This document shows, in pieces, positions 34,325-43,059 of a DNA stretch of 64,000 bases (within the stretch, counting starts at the first letter, position 1; the number at the start of each line of letters is the position of its first letter). The position numbers were made by a program, and so were the translations under genes. The notes under the pieces were generated by a model. That model made no database searches. It saw only the letters and a list, made by a program, of their open reading frames with translations, and had not been told where the DNA came from. This DNA comes from Brachyspira alvinipulli ATCC 51933 (GTDB lineage Bacteria; Spirochaetota; Brachyspiria; Brachyspirales; Brachyspiraceae), in the NCBI RefSeq assembly GCF_000518245.1, contig NZ_JADF01000018.1, forward strand, positions 1-64,000. The letters run 5' to 3'.

Positions 34325-35131
34325 ATGAAAGTTTTTATTAGTGCGGATATAGAAGGAATTACTACAACTACCCAATGGCCTGATACCGATGCTGGAAGTT
34401 TAACTTATAAAGAGCATACTTTACAAATGACTAAAGAAGTTAATGCTGCATGCGAGGGTGCTATTGAAGCTGGTGCTAAAGAAATATTTGTAAAAGATGC
34501 CCATGATAGTGCTATGAATATAGATCAAACAGCTTTGCCTGAATGCGTAAAAATACATAGAAGATGGAGCGGAGATCCTTATTCTATGGTAGAAGGTATT
34601 GATGAAAGTTTTGATGCTGTAATGTTTATAGGATATCATAATGCAGCTTCTATTGGAAATAATCCGCTTTCGCATACTATGAATACTAGAAATGTTTATG
34701 TGAAGCTTAATGAAGTGCTTGCCAGTGAATTTATGTTTTTTAGTTATGCGGCAGCTTATAGAAAAGTACCTACTGTATTTTTATCCGGAGATAAGGGATT
34801 ATGTGAAATTGCCCAGAATATGCAGCCTAATTATCCGAATTTAATAACTCTTCCGGTTAAAGAGGGTATAGGTTATTCCACTATAAATTATTCTCCTAAT
34901 TTAATGGTTAAAATGATTAAGGAGAAGACTAAAGAGGCTTTAAGTCAGGATTTTAAAGGTAAAATATTAAAATTGCCTAATCATTTTAAATTAGAGATTT
35001 GTTATAAAGAACATGGCTATGCTCACAAGGTGTCGTTTTATCCTAATGCCAAAAAAATTAATGATACTACGGTAATTTTTGAAAATAATGACTATTATGA
35101 GATATTAAGAGCCTTGAAATTTATATTATAA
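34325..35131 (+). CDS. M55 D-aminopeptidase (DppA-like)
   Basis: A 268-residue zinc peptidase. Metal ligands are expected in ISADIEGIT (Asp and Glu, residues 7-10), VKDAHDSA (His about 60), MFIGYHNAA (His about 103) and the Glu of NEVLASEFM (about 133), all present. Family members remove N-terminal D-amino acids from peptides, possibly cell-wall peptides. Length matches the family. No dpp transporter genes are adjacent. A strong terminator follows. Confidence 0.85.
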   Translation: MKVFISADIEGITTTTQWPDTDAGSLTYKEHTLQMTKEVNAACEGAIEAGAKEIFVKDAHDSAMNIDQTALPECVKIHRRWSGDPYSMVEGIDESFDAVMFIGYHNAASIGNNPLSHTMNTRNVYVKLNEVLASEFMFFSYAAAYRKVPTVFLSGDKGLCEIAQNMQPNYPNLITLPVKEGIGYSTINYSPNLMVKMIKEKTKEALSQDFKGKILKLPNHFKLEICYKEHGYAHKVSFYPNAKKINDTTVIFENNDYYEILRALKFIL

Positions 35132-35163
35132 AATTTTATAATATAAAAGTCCGATAACTTATG

Positions 35164-35206
35164 AAAGCCCCCTTAAAAACAGCAGTATTTAAGCGGGCTT
35201 TTTTAT
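35164..35206 (+). terminator. Terminator
   Basis: AAAGCCC-CCTTAAA (35164-35177) pairs with TTTAAG-CGGGCTT (35188-35200) with one bulge, then TTTTTTATT. Confidence 0.85.
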
Positions 35207-35234
35207 TCTAATTATTTTTTTATATGGAATTATT

Positions 35235-35735
35235 ATGTCAGAAATTTGGGATATTTATGATAGAAATAAAAATAAAACGGGAAGATTTCATAAAAGAGGA
35301 ATTCCTCTGAATAAAGATGATTATCATATAATAATACATGCTTGGATAGTTAATAGCAATGATGAAGTTATAATAACAAAAAGGCACAGCAGCAAAAAAA
35401 TATGCCCTGATATGTGGGAATGCACAGAAGGCTCTATACTTGCTGGAGAAGACAGTATTGACGGAGCTTTAAGAGAACTTAAAGAAGAAATAGGACTGTC
35501 ATTTAAAAAAGAAGATGCTTTGTTTTTAACTTCTTTTATACTTGAGTTTTCAAATACAATAATAGATTCCTATATGTTTAAAAGAGATGTACAAATAGAA
35601 GATTTAATTTTACAGGATAATGAAGTAGGCGAAGCAATGATAGTAAATAGAGAAAAATATTTAAAAATGTGCCGAAACGGAGATATAATTTCTTCTATAC
35701 AATACTTCTATGATATTTATGATAAACTAAAATAA
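35235..35735 (+). CDS. Nudix hydrolase, IPP-isomerase-like
   Basis: A 166-residue Nudix protein. The box begins at GSILAGE and ends RELKEEIGL, with all the required residues in spacing (Gly, Glu, Arg-Glu, Glu-Glu, Gly). The N-terminus (IWDIYDRNKNKTGRFHKRG) and HIIIHAWIVNSNDEVIITKR resemble the YfcD/isopentenyl-diphosphate isomerase branch, but the catalytic Cys of IPP isomerase is not evident. Substrate unknown. It converges on the LysE gene with a nine-base overlap. Confidence 0.8.
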   Translation: MSEIWDIYDRNKNKTGRFHKRGIPLNKDDYHIIIHAWIVNSNDEVIITKRHSSKKICPDMWECTEGSILAGEDSIDGALRELKEEIGLSFKKEDALFLTSFILEFSNTIIDSYMFKRDVQIEDLILQDNEVGEAMIVNREKYLKMCRNGDIISSIQYFYDIYDKLK

Positions 35736-36314
35736 CAATGATACTGCGCACAATACCAAAATAACCGCCATAACAATATTAAATTGATGATAGTATTTTT
35801 TTAAAAATCTCTGTAATATACCTCCAGCCAAAGCCCAAGTTAAAATACCAGCCATTCCTATAACGCTTATTACTATGGAATGAACAAGTAAACTTTTAAG
35901 ACTTTTACTATGAGGAAGTACATAAGCAGTATAAACTGTAATTGCATAAAGTATAATCTTGACATTTACAAATTGAAGCAAAAGCCCTTTCATAAATGAC
36001 ATATTTTTATTTGTATTGTCCAAAGGCTTGCTCATTAAAATATGTACTGCAAGATATACTATATATGCTGCCCCTATATATTTTAATATATTAGCTATAA
36101 ATGGTACATATTTTGCTAACTCATAACAAAATAATGCACATATAATCATAACAGATAAAAAACCTATTATAATTCCAAAAACTATATTTTTACCATTGCT
36201 CCATCCATTTTGACTAATAGAATGCAATGCAATTACATTATTAGGTCCTGGTGTGAAAGCAGTTATTACTGCATAAGGAAGATATGAAATTATAATTGAA
36301 AATAACATTTGCAT
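35727..36314 (-). CDS. LysE/RhtB-family exporter
   Basis: A 195-residue inner-membrane protein with six membrane segments. The N-terminal motif ITAFTPGPNNVIALHSISQN and the following GIIIGFLSVMIICALF are typical of LysE/RhtB amino-acid exporters. The LLLQFVNVKIILYAITVYTA segment also fits. It is divergent from the LysR gene at 36424 (110-base spacer), the usual arrangement in which the regulator controls the exporter. Confidence 0.85.
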   Translation of the reverse strand: MQMLFSIIISYLPYAVITAFTPGPNNVIALHSISQNGWSNGKNIVFGIIIGFLSVMIICALFCYELAKYVPFIANILKYIGAAYIVYLAVHILMSKPLDNTNKNMSFMKGLLLQFVNVKIILYAITVYTAYVLPHSKSLKSLLVHSIVISVIGMAGILTWALAGGILQRFLKKYYHQFNIVMAVILVLCAVSLLF

Positions 36315-36423
36315 TTATGCTCCTTTTGATTATAATACTTTTATAATACTTTGCTATAATACTTTAGTCAAATTAAAATGTTTAAATATATAATTCAAAA
36401 TTATTGAATAATAAGGAAATATT

Positions 36424-37323
36424 ATGGATTTAAAATATTTAATTACTTTCCGTACAATCATTGAAGAAGACGGATTTAATAAAGCAGCAGAAAGACTCAA
36501 TTATACTCAATCTACAATTACTTTTCAAATCGATCAATTAGAGAGAGAGCTTTCAACAAAACTTTTTGAGAGGATAGGAAGAAAAATGGTATTAACAAAA
36601 TCTGGAAAGCATCTTATACCTTATGTAGATGAAGTTTTATCTTCTGTAAATAAACTTTGCAACTTTGAAAAGGAACTGAGAGATTTTAAGGGAGATTTGT
36701 ATATCGGTGTTGCAGAAACATTGCTATGCTGGTATATGCCAAGTATTTTAAGAAAAGTTAACAAAAAAGCACCAAATGCAAGACTTTTTATTAAATCTAT
36801 GAACTGTTATGACATAAGAGATGAGCTCATAAGGGGCAATTTAGATATAGGGGTATTCTATGAAGATGTAAACAGATTGGGAAGCAATATAATAACATAC
36901 CCTTTAGGAATATATGAACTTGTGCTTGTATCATCTCCTAAATTAAAAAAACAATACCCTGACTTCATAACACCAGATAGAAATATGCCTATTACATTTA
37001 TTATAAAAGAACCTAATTGCATGTTCAGACGGATATTTGAAAATTATCTTAGACAAAAATCTATAATAATAGATCATGTAATAGAACTTTGGAGTATACC
37101 TACTATTAAAAATCTTGTAAAAAATGATGTAGGAATATCTTATCTGCCGAAATTTAGTGTAGAAGATGATTTAAAAAAAGGCAGTTTAGTAGAAATAGAA
37201 ACAGAATTAAATAATACAACTATATCTGCTGTATGTGCTCATCATAAAAACAAATGCTTAACACCTTTAATGAAGTTGTTTATTGATTTATGTAATGATT
37301 ATTTTAATAATATTCAAAAATAA
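36424..37323 (+). CDS. LysR-type transcriptional regulator
   Basis: A 299-residue LTTR. The N-terminal winged helix is clear (MDLKYLITFRTIIEEDGFNK, AAERLNYTQSTITFQIDQLE, LSTKLFERIGRKMVLTKSGK). Residues 90-295 form the periplasmic-binding-like sensor (DLYIGVAETLLCWYMPSILR). It probably regulates the divergent LysE exporter in response to an amino acid. The shared spacer 36315-36423 is where the operator should lie, but I see no clear T-N11-A box. Confidence 0.85.
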   Translation: MDLKYLITFRTIIEEDGFNKAAERLNYTQSTITFQIDQLERELSTKLFERIGRKMVLTKSGKHLIPYVDEVLSSVNKLCNFEKELRDFKGDLYIGVAETLLCWYMPSILRKVNKKAPNARLFIKSMNCYDIRDELIRGNLDIGVFYEDVNRLGSNIITYPLGIYELVLVSSPKLKKQYPDFITPDRNMPITFIIKEPNCMFRRIFENYLRQKSIIIDHVIELWSIPTIKNLVKNDVGISYLPKFSVEDDLKKGSLVEIETELNNTTISAVCAHHKNKCLTPLMKLFIDLCNDYFNNIQK

Positions 37324-37386
37324 AAACTGTATGTTTATAAAAAATATAGTATAATTTATATCATTGTTTTATAATCAAGGATAATT

Positions 37387-39675
37387 ATGAAAGTATTAAT
37401 AATAACAGTAGGGGCTCAAGGAAGCGGAAAAAGTTATTCTATAAAACAAGCTAATCTTGAACATTATAGTGTAAGTTTTGATAATTTAAGAATATTATAT
37501 TCAGGACTTTTCCCAGACGGACATAATGGTCTTTCTATATGTGAAAAGGATAATTCATATATTTGGAATAATTTGATATTAAACATACTAGAAAACAGAT
37601 TTAAATTAGGACAATTCACAATACTTGACAGTACAGGACTTTTTAATCTTAACAGCATTACAGAACTTGCTAAAAAATACGGATACAGAATAACTGCTGT
37701 CTTATTTGATAATTTATCATTAAAAGAATGTATTGATAATGTTAGAAAAAGAGAAATAGGAAATAATATTGATGAAGAAGTTATAAAAGACTTTTTTATG
37801 CGTATGAAAGATTTTAAATTAAGCGGTGCTAATATTTACAGGGCATCTGATTATAACAGCTCAATTGATGCATTACTTGAAGCAAGCAAATGGGATAGTT
37901 TTTATTTAAATGAAACAGAGTTTGAAAAGTATGATAATATAAAAGTTATACCTGATTTGCATGGCGAATATGATGTATTTAAAATATTTTTAGAAAAAGA
38001 GAATTATTTTCAGAATAAAAAAACAGCTTATATATTTGTAGGCGATTTAATAGACAGAGGAGCAAAATCTAAAGAATTGATTGATTATTTTCTTAATAAT
38101 GATATACCAAATAATGTTTATTTTACAGAAGGTAATCATGATGTAAGTTTGAATTTCTTTGCCAATGATATAAAAATTACGAATCAGGAATTTTATCAAA
38201 CAACATACAAAGAAATAAAAAAAGCATTTTCTGTAAATAAACAATCAGAAGAATATAATTTTGAAGAAAAAATATTAAATGAATTGAATAATTATAAAAA
38301 GAAAATAAGAAATTTTTATAAGAAGTTCAGACTTTATTATTTTTTCACTTTTAATGGAAAGAAATTTTTTATTAATCATTCTGGCATAGATAGGATGTAT
38401 GAGCATATTCCTGCCTCTCTTTTGAATGGCATTGTAACTTACGGATATAAAGAAGATGAAGACGATTATAAATCTTATATAGAAGTTGGAAAACAATTTC
38501 AAAAAAATCATCCTGATATTATACAGATATTCGGACATAGAAATGTGTTTCAGGAAGAATTGGAAGATAATTTATGCAAAATTAATGATAATGCTTATTG
38601 TATAGAAAACTCTGTTGAATACGGGGAAGATTTGATTATTCTCAATTTAAAAGATTTGTCTATTGAGAGTTATAAGAATAATAAAGAAATAAAAAATTTA
38701 TTCAATAAAGAAAATGAAGAAAGCGAACTTGTGCGTTATAAACATTATGATACAGTTTATTCTACTAATTTTTCAGATAGGGTATTCTATAAAAGATTAT
38801 GGAATGAACAGACGATAAAGGCTAGAGGATTGTACAGATACAATGGAACAAATGAAATTGCAGGAAGAAGCTATGATAAATTCTTTAATTATGATGAGGT
38901 TAAAGAAACAAAATTAAAAAGTTTGCAGAAAAATATAAAGTTTCCTGTAAGTGTATGCAAAAAATATAATGGGTATTTGTTTTTAGTGTTTTTAGATAAA
39001 ACAAGAGATGAGTTAATATTTGCAACTAAAAGCTCAATTAATACTAAAATGACTGCTTGGGCAGAGGAATTATTAACGGATGAAAATAAAAAATTTATAA
39101 AAGAATACTGCAGAAAAAATAATACTACATTTGTATTTGAATGCATACATTTAAAAGATTCAGCACATCCTATTGTATATGATAAATCATTTTTAATTTT
39201 GCTTGATATAATTTATAATGAAGAGAATTTTAGAAAACTCTCTTATGAAGAATTATCAAGTAAGGAAATAACAGAACAATTTAAAGTGAAAGAAAGAATA
39301 GAAATATTTGAAAAGCCTAATGATAATATTTCAAAGGATGATTACGATAAGTATGTAGAAAAAATGCTTCATAAATATGTTGATGATTTTTCGATAGACT
39401 ATGAAGGAGTAGTATTTGAAGATGATGCCGGATTTATGGTAAAGGTAAAATGTCCTTTTTATATTATTAAAAAAGCATTAAGGGCACAATCAATGCGTTT
39501 AAATAGATTAAGCCATTTTTTAAATATTCATTATCCTAATCAATATGTTCATTTTGTAGGTAATAAAATATTTAATAGATATAAAAGAGAAAATAAATTA
39601 AAAGAATGGAGAAACCTTACAGCTGATGATGTATTAAAAGTATATAATGAAGTTTTAAATGATCTTGTAAATTAA
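37387..39675 (+). CDS. Three-domain polynucleotide kinase-phosphatase-ligase (Pnkp-like)
   Basis: A 762-residue RNA-repair protein. The kinase (about 1-170) has P-loop GAQGSGKSYS and VRKREIGNNIDEEV. The metallophosphatase (about 180-430) has VIPDLHGEYDVF, FVGDLIDRGAKS, TEGNHDVS, INHSGIDR and IFGHRNVF. The nucleotidyltransferase (about 470-762) has lysine motif CKKYNG, VFECIHLKD, EGVVFED and MVKVKCPFY. This is the order of bacterial Pnkp, which heals and adenylates cut RNA ends, usually with the methyltransferase Hen1. No hen1-like gene is adjacent. Length is slightly under the usual 850. Confidence 0.8.
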   Translation: MKVLIITVGAQGSGKSYSIKQANLEHYSVSFDNLRILYSGLFPDGHNGLSICEKDNSYIWNNLILNILENRFKLGQFTILDSTGLFNLNSITELAKKYGYRITAVLFDNLSLKECIDNVRKREIGNNIDEEVIKDFFMRMKDFKLSGANIYRASDYNSSIDALLEASKWDSFYLNETEFEKYDNIKVIPDLHGEYDVFKIFLEKENYFQNKKTAYIFVGDLIDRGAKSKELIDYFLNNDIPNNVYFTEGNHDVSLNFFANDIKITNQEFYQTTYKEIKKAFSVNKQSEEYNFEEKILNELNNYKKKIRNFYKKFRLYYFFTFNGKKFFINHSGIDRMYEHIPASLLNGIVTYGYKEDEDDYKSYIEVGKQFQKNHPDIIQIFGHRNVFQEELEDNLCKINDNAYCIENSVEYGEDLIILNLKDLSIESYKNNKEIKNLFNKENEESELVRYKHYDTVYSTNFSDRVFYKRLWNEQTIKARGLYRYNGTNEIAGRSYDKFFNYDEVKETKLKSLQKNIKFPVSVCKKYNGYLFLVFLDKTRDELIFATKSSINTKMTAWAEELLTDENKKFIKEYCRKNNTTFVFECIHLKDSAHPIVYDKSFLILLDIIYNEENFRKLSYEELSSKEITEQFKVKERIEIFEKPNDNISKDDYDKYVEKMLHKYVDDFSIDYEGVVFEDDAGFMVKVKCPFYIIKKALRAQSMRLNRLSHFLNIHYPNQYVHFVGNKIFNRYKRENKLKEWRNLTADDVLKVYNEVLNDLVN

Positions 39676-40023
39676 TTATTTTAGTTTATAAATGAGTAAG
39701 TTTTTTATAATAGAAGTTGGCCGCGTGTAAATAGATTTATTTTGCAATTTTTATTAGCAATAAAAAGCAAGCCTAAGCTATCCCTAAAGGGCACATACGT
39801 GCAAATAAATTTATTTATTTGCTGATTATAGCGTAGGCGAACTTAACAATAAACAGTGAGCCGTAGCTAGCAAATAAATTTATTTATTTGCTGATTATAA
39901 GCGTAGGCGAACTTAACAATAATAAGTAATATTAGTAAGCTAAAAATTGCGAGTACCAAATATTCGTAAGAATATCTGGGCTTATGAACGAGCAATTTTT
40001 GTTAACAATAATAGGAGTAAAGA
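39676..40023. repeat. Spacer with tandem repeat and long hairpin
   Basis: A unit of about 52 bases starting GCAAATAAATTTATTTATTT and ending GCGTAGGCGAACTTAACAAT occurs at 39801-39850 and 39870-39920. Upstream are small GC-rich hairpins (CCCTAAAGGG, GCACATACGTGC). Downstream, AAAAATTGC (39942-39950) pairs with GCAATTTTT (39992-40000) and encloses ATATTC-GTAA-GAATAT (39960-39975), a long folded leader ending just before the ribosome site of the dehydrogenase gene. Confidence 0.65.
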
Positions 40024-40980
40024 ATGAACAAACCAAAAATAGTAGTACTTGACGGATTTATATTAAATCCCGGAGATATATCTTGGGGTGAAATAGAGAG
40101 TATATCCGATTTAAAAGTTTATGACAGAGTTGATTATGACAATGTAAAAGACGTTGCTTATGATGCTTGGGGTATATTAAACAGCAAAGTAAAGTTCGAT
40201 AAAAAATTAATGCAGTCTCTTCCAAACTTAAAATATATAGGAATGCTTGCAACAGGATATAATATGATAGATATTGAAGCTGCAAAGGAATTAGGTATTA
40301 CGGTTACTAATGTAAGAGGATATGGTCCTCAGTCTGTAGCACAGCTTGTAATGGCTTTTGTATTATCTTTATCTTTCAGGGTAGTTGAGCATAATAATCA
40401 AGTTCATAATGGAGATTGGGTAAAGTGCAAAGATTATTCATTCAGCAGTTATCCTTTAATTGAACTTGAGAATAAAACTATGGGCATATTTGGTTTTGGA
40501 GATATAGGAAGAGAAGTTGCTAAAATGGCTATGGGAATGGGTATGAAGGTGTTAGTTTATTCAAGAAGTAAAAAAGAAGGTTTTGAAAATGTTTCAAGCC
40601 TAGAAGAACTTTTTGAGAGATCCGATTTTCTTTCTCTCAATGCTCCGCTTAATAAAGAAACAGAAAATATAGTCAATAAAAACTTGCTTTCAAAAATGAA
40701 AAAAACCGCATTTTTAATTAATACTTCAAGGGGAGGTGTTATAGTAGAAAAAGATTTAGCGGATGCTTTAAATAATGGAATTATAGCAGGTGCTGGTTTA
40801 GATGTGCTTTCAAAAGAGCCTCCAACTGCTGACAATCCTCTTCTTACTGCTAAAAACTGCTACATTACTCCTCATTTTGCGGGAAATACTTTTGAGGCTA
40901 GGACTAGGCTTATGCATAAAGTTTATGAGAATATAAAGGCTTTTTTAGATGGAAATCCTACAAATGTTTTAACTAAATAA
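40024..40980 (+). CDS. D-isomer-specific 2-hydroxyacid dehydrogenase
   Basis: A 318-residue NAD-dependent dehydrogenase closest in look to glycerate/hydroxypyruvate dehydrogenases. The NAD loop is GIFGFGDIGREVAKMAMGMG. Catalytic Arg lies in LINTSRGGVIVEKDL, Glu in LDVLSKEPP and His in YITPHFAGNT. The substrate-site segment GYGPQSVAQLVMAF is present. It would reduce or oxidise a 2-keto/2-hydroxy acid such as hydroxypyruvate. Monocistronic, behind a structured leader and before a terminator. Confidence 0.85.
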   Translation: MNKPKIVVLDGFILNPGDISWGEIESISDLKVYDRVDYDNVKDVAYDAWGILNSKVKFDKKLMQSLPNLKYIGMLATGYNMIDIEAAKELGITVTNVRGYGPQSVAQLVMAFVLSLSFRVVEHNNQVHNGDWVKCKDYSFSSYPLIELENKTMGIFGFGDIGREVAKMAMGMGMKVLVYSRSKKEGFENVSSLEELFERSDFLSLNAPLNKETENIVNKNLLSKMKKTAFLINTSRGGVIVEKDLADALNNGIIAGAGLDVLSKEPPTADNPLLTAKNCYITPHFAGNTFEARTRLMHKVYENIKAFLDGNPTNVLTK

Positions 40981-40997
40981 AGTTTTTACTTATCGAT

Positions 40998-41031
40998 AAA
41001 AGTGCTTGTAATAAACAGGCACTTTTTTTAT
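40998..41031 (+). terminator. Terminator
   Basis: AAAAGTGCTTGT (40998-41009) / ACAGGCACTTTT (41015-41026) with one G-T pair, then a T-run. Confidence 0.85.
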
Positions 41032-41472
41032 TTAACGTACGGTTAGCTTAATCTTATATGTGATTTAAATTATAATTATTAATCTTATCTATAATAAAAA
41101 TAAATTCTTCGTGCGGGAATAATAGTTAACAATCTAAAAAACACTAGGACGGGTGCAGAAATATCTATTTAAACATCAAAGAAATTTAAAACAAAAATGA
41201 TTAATTAAAATTATAAAAAAATAATGGGCGGGGTATGTAAATAAATTTTTAGTACAGATATATAATTGTATATTAATAATCTGATAGATAATCTCTAATT
41301 TTATCTCTTATTGATTTTATTGGAATAAGCCATAATATCAAACTAATAACCTTATCAATTTTTCTCTCTAAACAATTTCTATCATATTGATTAAATATAG
41401 CTTAAAGTAGATTATTCATATAGTTTCATATTATTTATATACACATTTAAAAAATAATTATTTAAATCATAA
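41032..41472. repeat. Spacer with left copy of a direct repeat
   Basis: Bases 41118-41217 (GAATAATAGTTAACAATCTA onward, including CACTAGGACGGG) recur at 42790-42889 with a single mismatch, and similarity continues to about 41260 (GGGTATGTAAATAA). The two copies flank the FkbM methyltransferase gene. The rest is AT-rich with no gene. Confidence 0.75.
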
Positions 41473-42480
41473 CTAATAAATTTCTGCTATTAATTTTGTT
41501 TCTAATATAAGATTAAAATCATTAGATTTTATTATTTTAAATTTATATCCTAAATTTAAATCTTCTATCATAGGTTTTATATCAAAAAAATCTTCATAAT
41601 TATGATATATACTTATTATTAAAGTAGGTTTTTGAGTTTTTATTGTATTGATAGAACCTCTTAAAAATGGTTGCTCAAATCCTTCTAAATCAGTTTTTAT
41701 TAACCCAACTTTAATATTATTTTTTTCTACAAAACTATCCAAAGTTACCATCCCTACTTTTTTTTCATCTGTATTAGAAAACCATTTTAAATTATTACCA
41801 GAGCTAACAACATCATTATCAGATATAGAAATCTCTTTGTTTTCATCACCCAAAGCCATGTAAACAGGTATGATATTATTTTTATTATTTAACTTTATAT
41901 TTTTCTTCATAGATTCAAAATTTGCTAAAAAAGGTTCAAATGAATAAACTTTATCTTCTGTATAATCAGAAAGTATTAAAGCTGTATCCCCTATGAAACC
42001 TCCCGCATCAATTATTGCCTTATTTTTTATATAATCAATGTTATTGATATCATTAAGTCCTATTTTATCATAAAAGTTTGCAAATTCAAAAAAACATCTA
42101 TCTAAAATATATTTATTATCATATATATAGCACTCATCATTAATTTTTATTATTTTACTTTTATGTTTCTTTTGCAAAGATAATATATCTTTTGCTTCAT
42201 CTGGTAAAAAATATATATTATCCTCTAACATAGAAAAATTAGAAACTATTTTATTAACTACATCTGCACTTTCAGAATCTAAACCATACATTAATTTTTT
42301 ATATCTATCTAAAAGATTACTATCCTTATTATTTTTTAAATACTTATTCATCTCTGATATAAACCAATAATCTTCTATTGGATAAAGATTTGAAATTTGG
42401 GTAAGATATTCTCTAACATCATTTCTAAGCTGTTTAAAAGGTATCCACCATGATATTCTATCTATAGTTTTTAAATCCAT
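41473..42480 (-). CDS. FkbM-family methyltransferase
   Basis: A protein of about 335 residues. The FkbM SAM-binding core starts at IIDAGGFIGDTALILSDY (about residue 153), with VYSFEPFLANFESMKKNIKL and the late GLIKTDLEGFEQPFLRG (about 260-276). The first 140 residues are an extra, unrecognised helical domain. FkbM enzymes O-methylate sugars of surface glycans, LPS or flagellar glycans. I choose ATG 42480, preceded by AGGTG; GTG 42489 is inside that ribosome site. The upstream region holds a 13-copy pentanucleotide repeat. Confidence 0.75.
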   Translation of the reverse strand: MDLKTIDRISWWIPFKQLRNDVREYLTQISNLYPIEDYWFISEMNKYLKNNKDSNLLDRYKKLMYGLDSESADVVNKIVSNFSMLEDNIYFLPDEAKDILSLQKKHKSKIIKINDECYIYDNKYILDRCFFEFANFYDKIGLNDINNIDYIKNKAIIDAGGFIGDTALILSDYTEDKVYSFEPFLANFESMKKNIKLNNKNNIIPVYMALGDENKEISISDNDVVSSGNNLKWFSNTDEKKVGMVTLDSFVEKNNIKVGLIKTDLEGFEQPFLRGSINTIKTQKPTLIISIYHNYEDFFDIKPMIEDLNLGYKFKIIKSNDFNLILETKLIAEIY

Positions 42481-42566
42481 ATTTTTCACCTAGTTATAAA
42501 AAATGCAAAATGTGTAATCCCTATTAAAGAAAATAGGTGAATGTAAAAAGTCTTTTTGAGAATTAG

Positions 42567-42631
42567 ACTTGACTTGACTTGACTTGACTTGACTTGACTT
42601 GACTTGACTTGACTTGACTTGACTTGACTTG
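42567..42631. repeat. ACTTG pentanucleotide repeat, 13 copies
   Basis: Sixty-five bases made of 13 perfect ACTTG units, flanked on both sides by TGAGAATTA-type sequence. It starts 87 bases upstream of the FkbM ATG, in the stretch where its promoter should be. Copy number is liable to change by slipped-strand pairing. Confidence 0.95.
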
Positions 42632-42789
42632 AGAATTAAGTCCAAATTAATAAAATTGTAAGTTTTCATCTTTAATATTATATTATATTTTTAATATAAT
42701 GCAAATAAATAAAATAGATATGGTAGTAAAAATGATATTTATTATGAACATTTTTAATTAACATATAATAAAATTAGTTAAACATACAT

Positions 42790-42933
42790 GAATAATAGTT
42801 AACAATCTAAAAAACACTAGGACGGGGGCAGAAATATCTATTTAAACATCAAAGAAATTTAAAACAAAAATGATTAATTAAAATTATAAAAGCAGGGTAT
42901 GTAAATAAGTTTTTGTACTTAAATTACATACCC
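42790..42933. repeat. Right copy of the FkbM-flanking repeat with a hairpin
   Basis: Second copy of the repeat at 41118-41217. It runs into GGGTATGTAA (42895-42904) / TTACATACCC (42924-42933), a perfect 10-base stem. On the minus strand this lies 127 bases past the MATE stop and is followed by TGCTTTTATAATTTT, so it may also terminate that gene. The region 42934-43059 is AT-rich with nothing seen. Confidence 0.7.
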
Positions 42934-43059
42934 CGCCATTAAAATATATTGCTTTAAATATAACTTAATAATATTAATTCTATTTTTAATTTAATTGTAA
43001 AAAACACTCCCAAAAGCTATAATTAAATAATTGTATTATTAATTATCATTTTTAATTAT

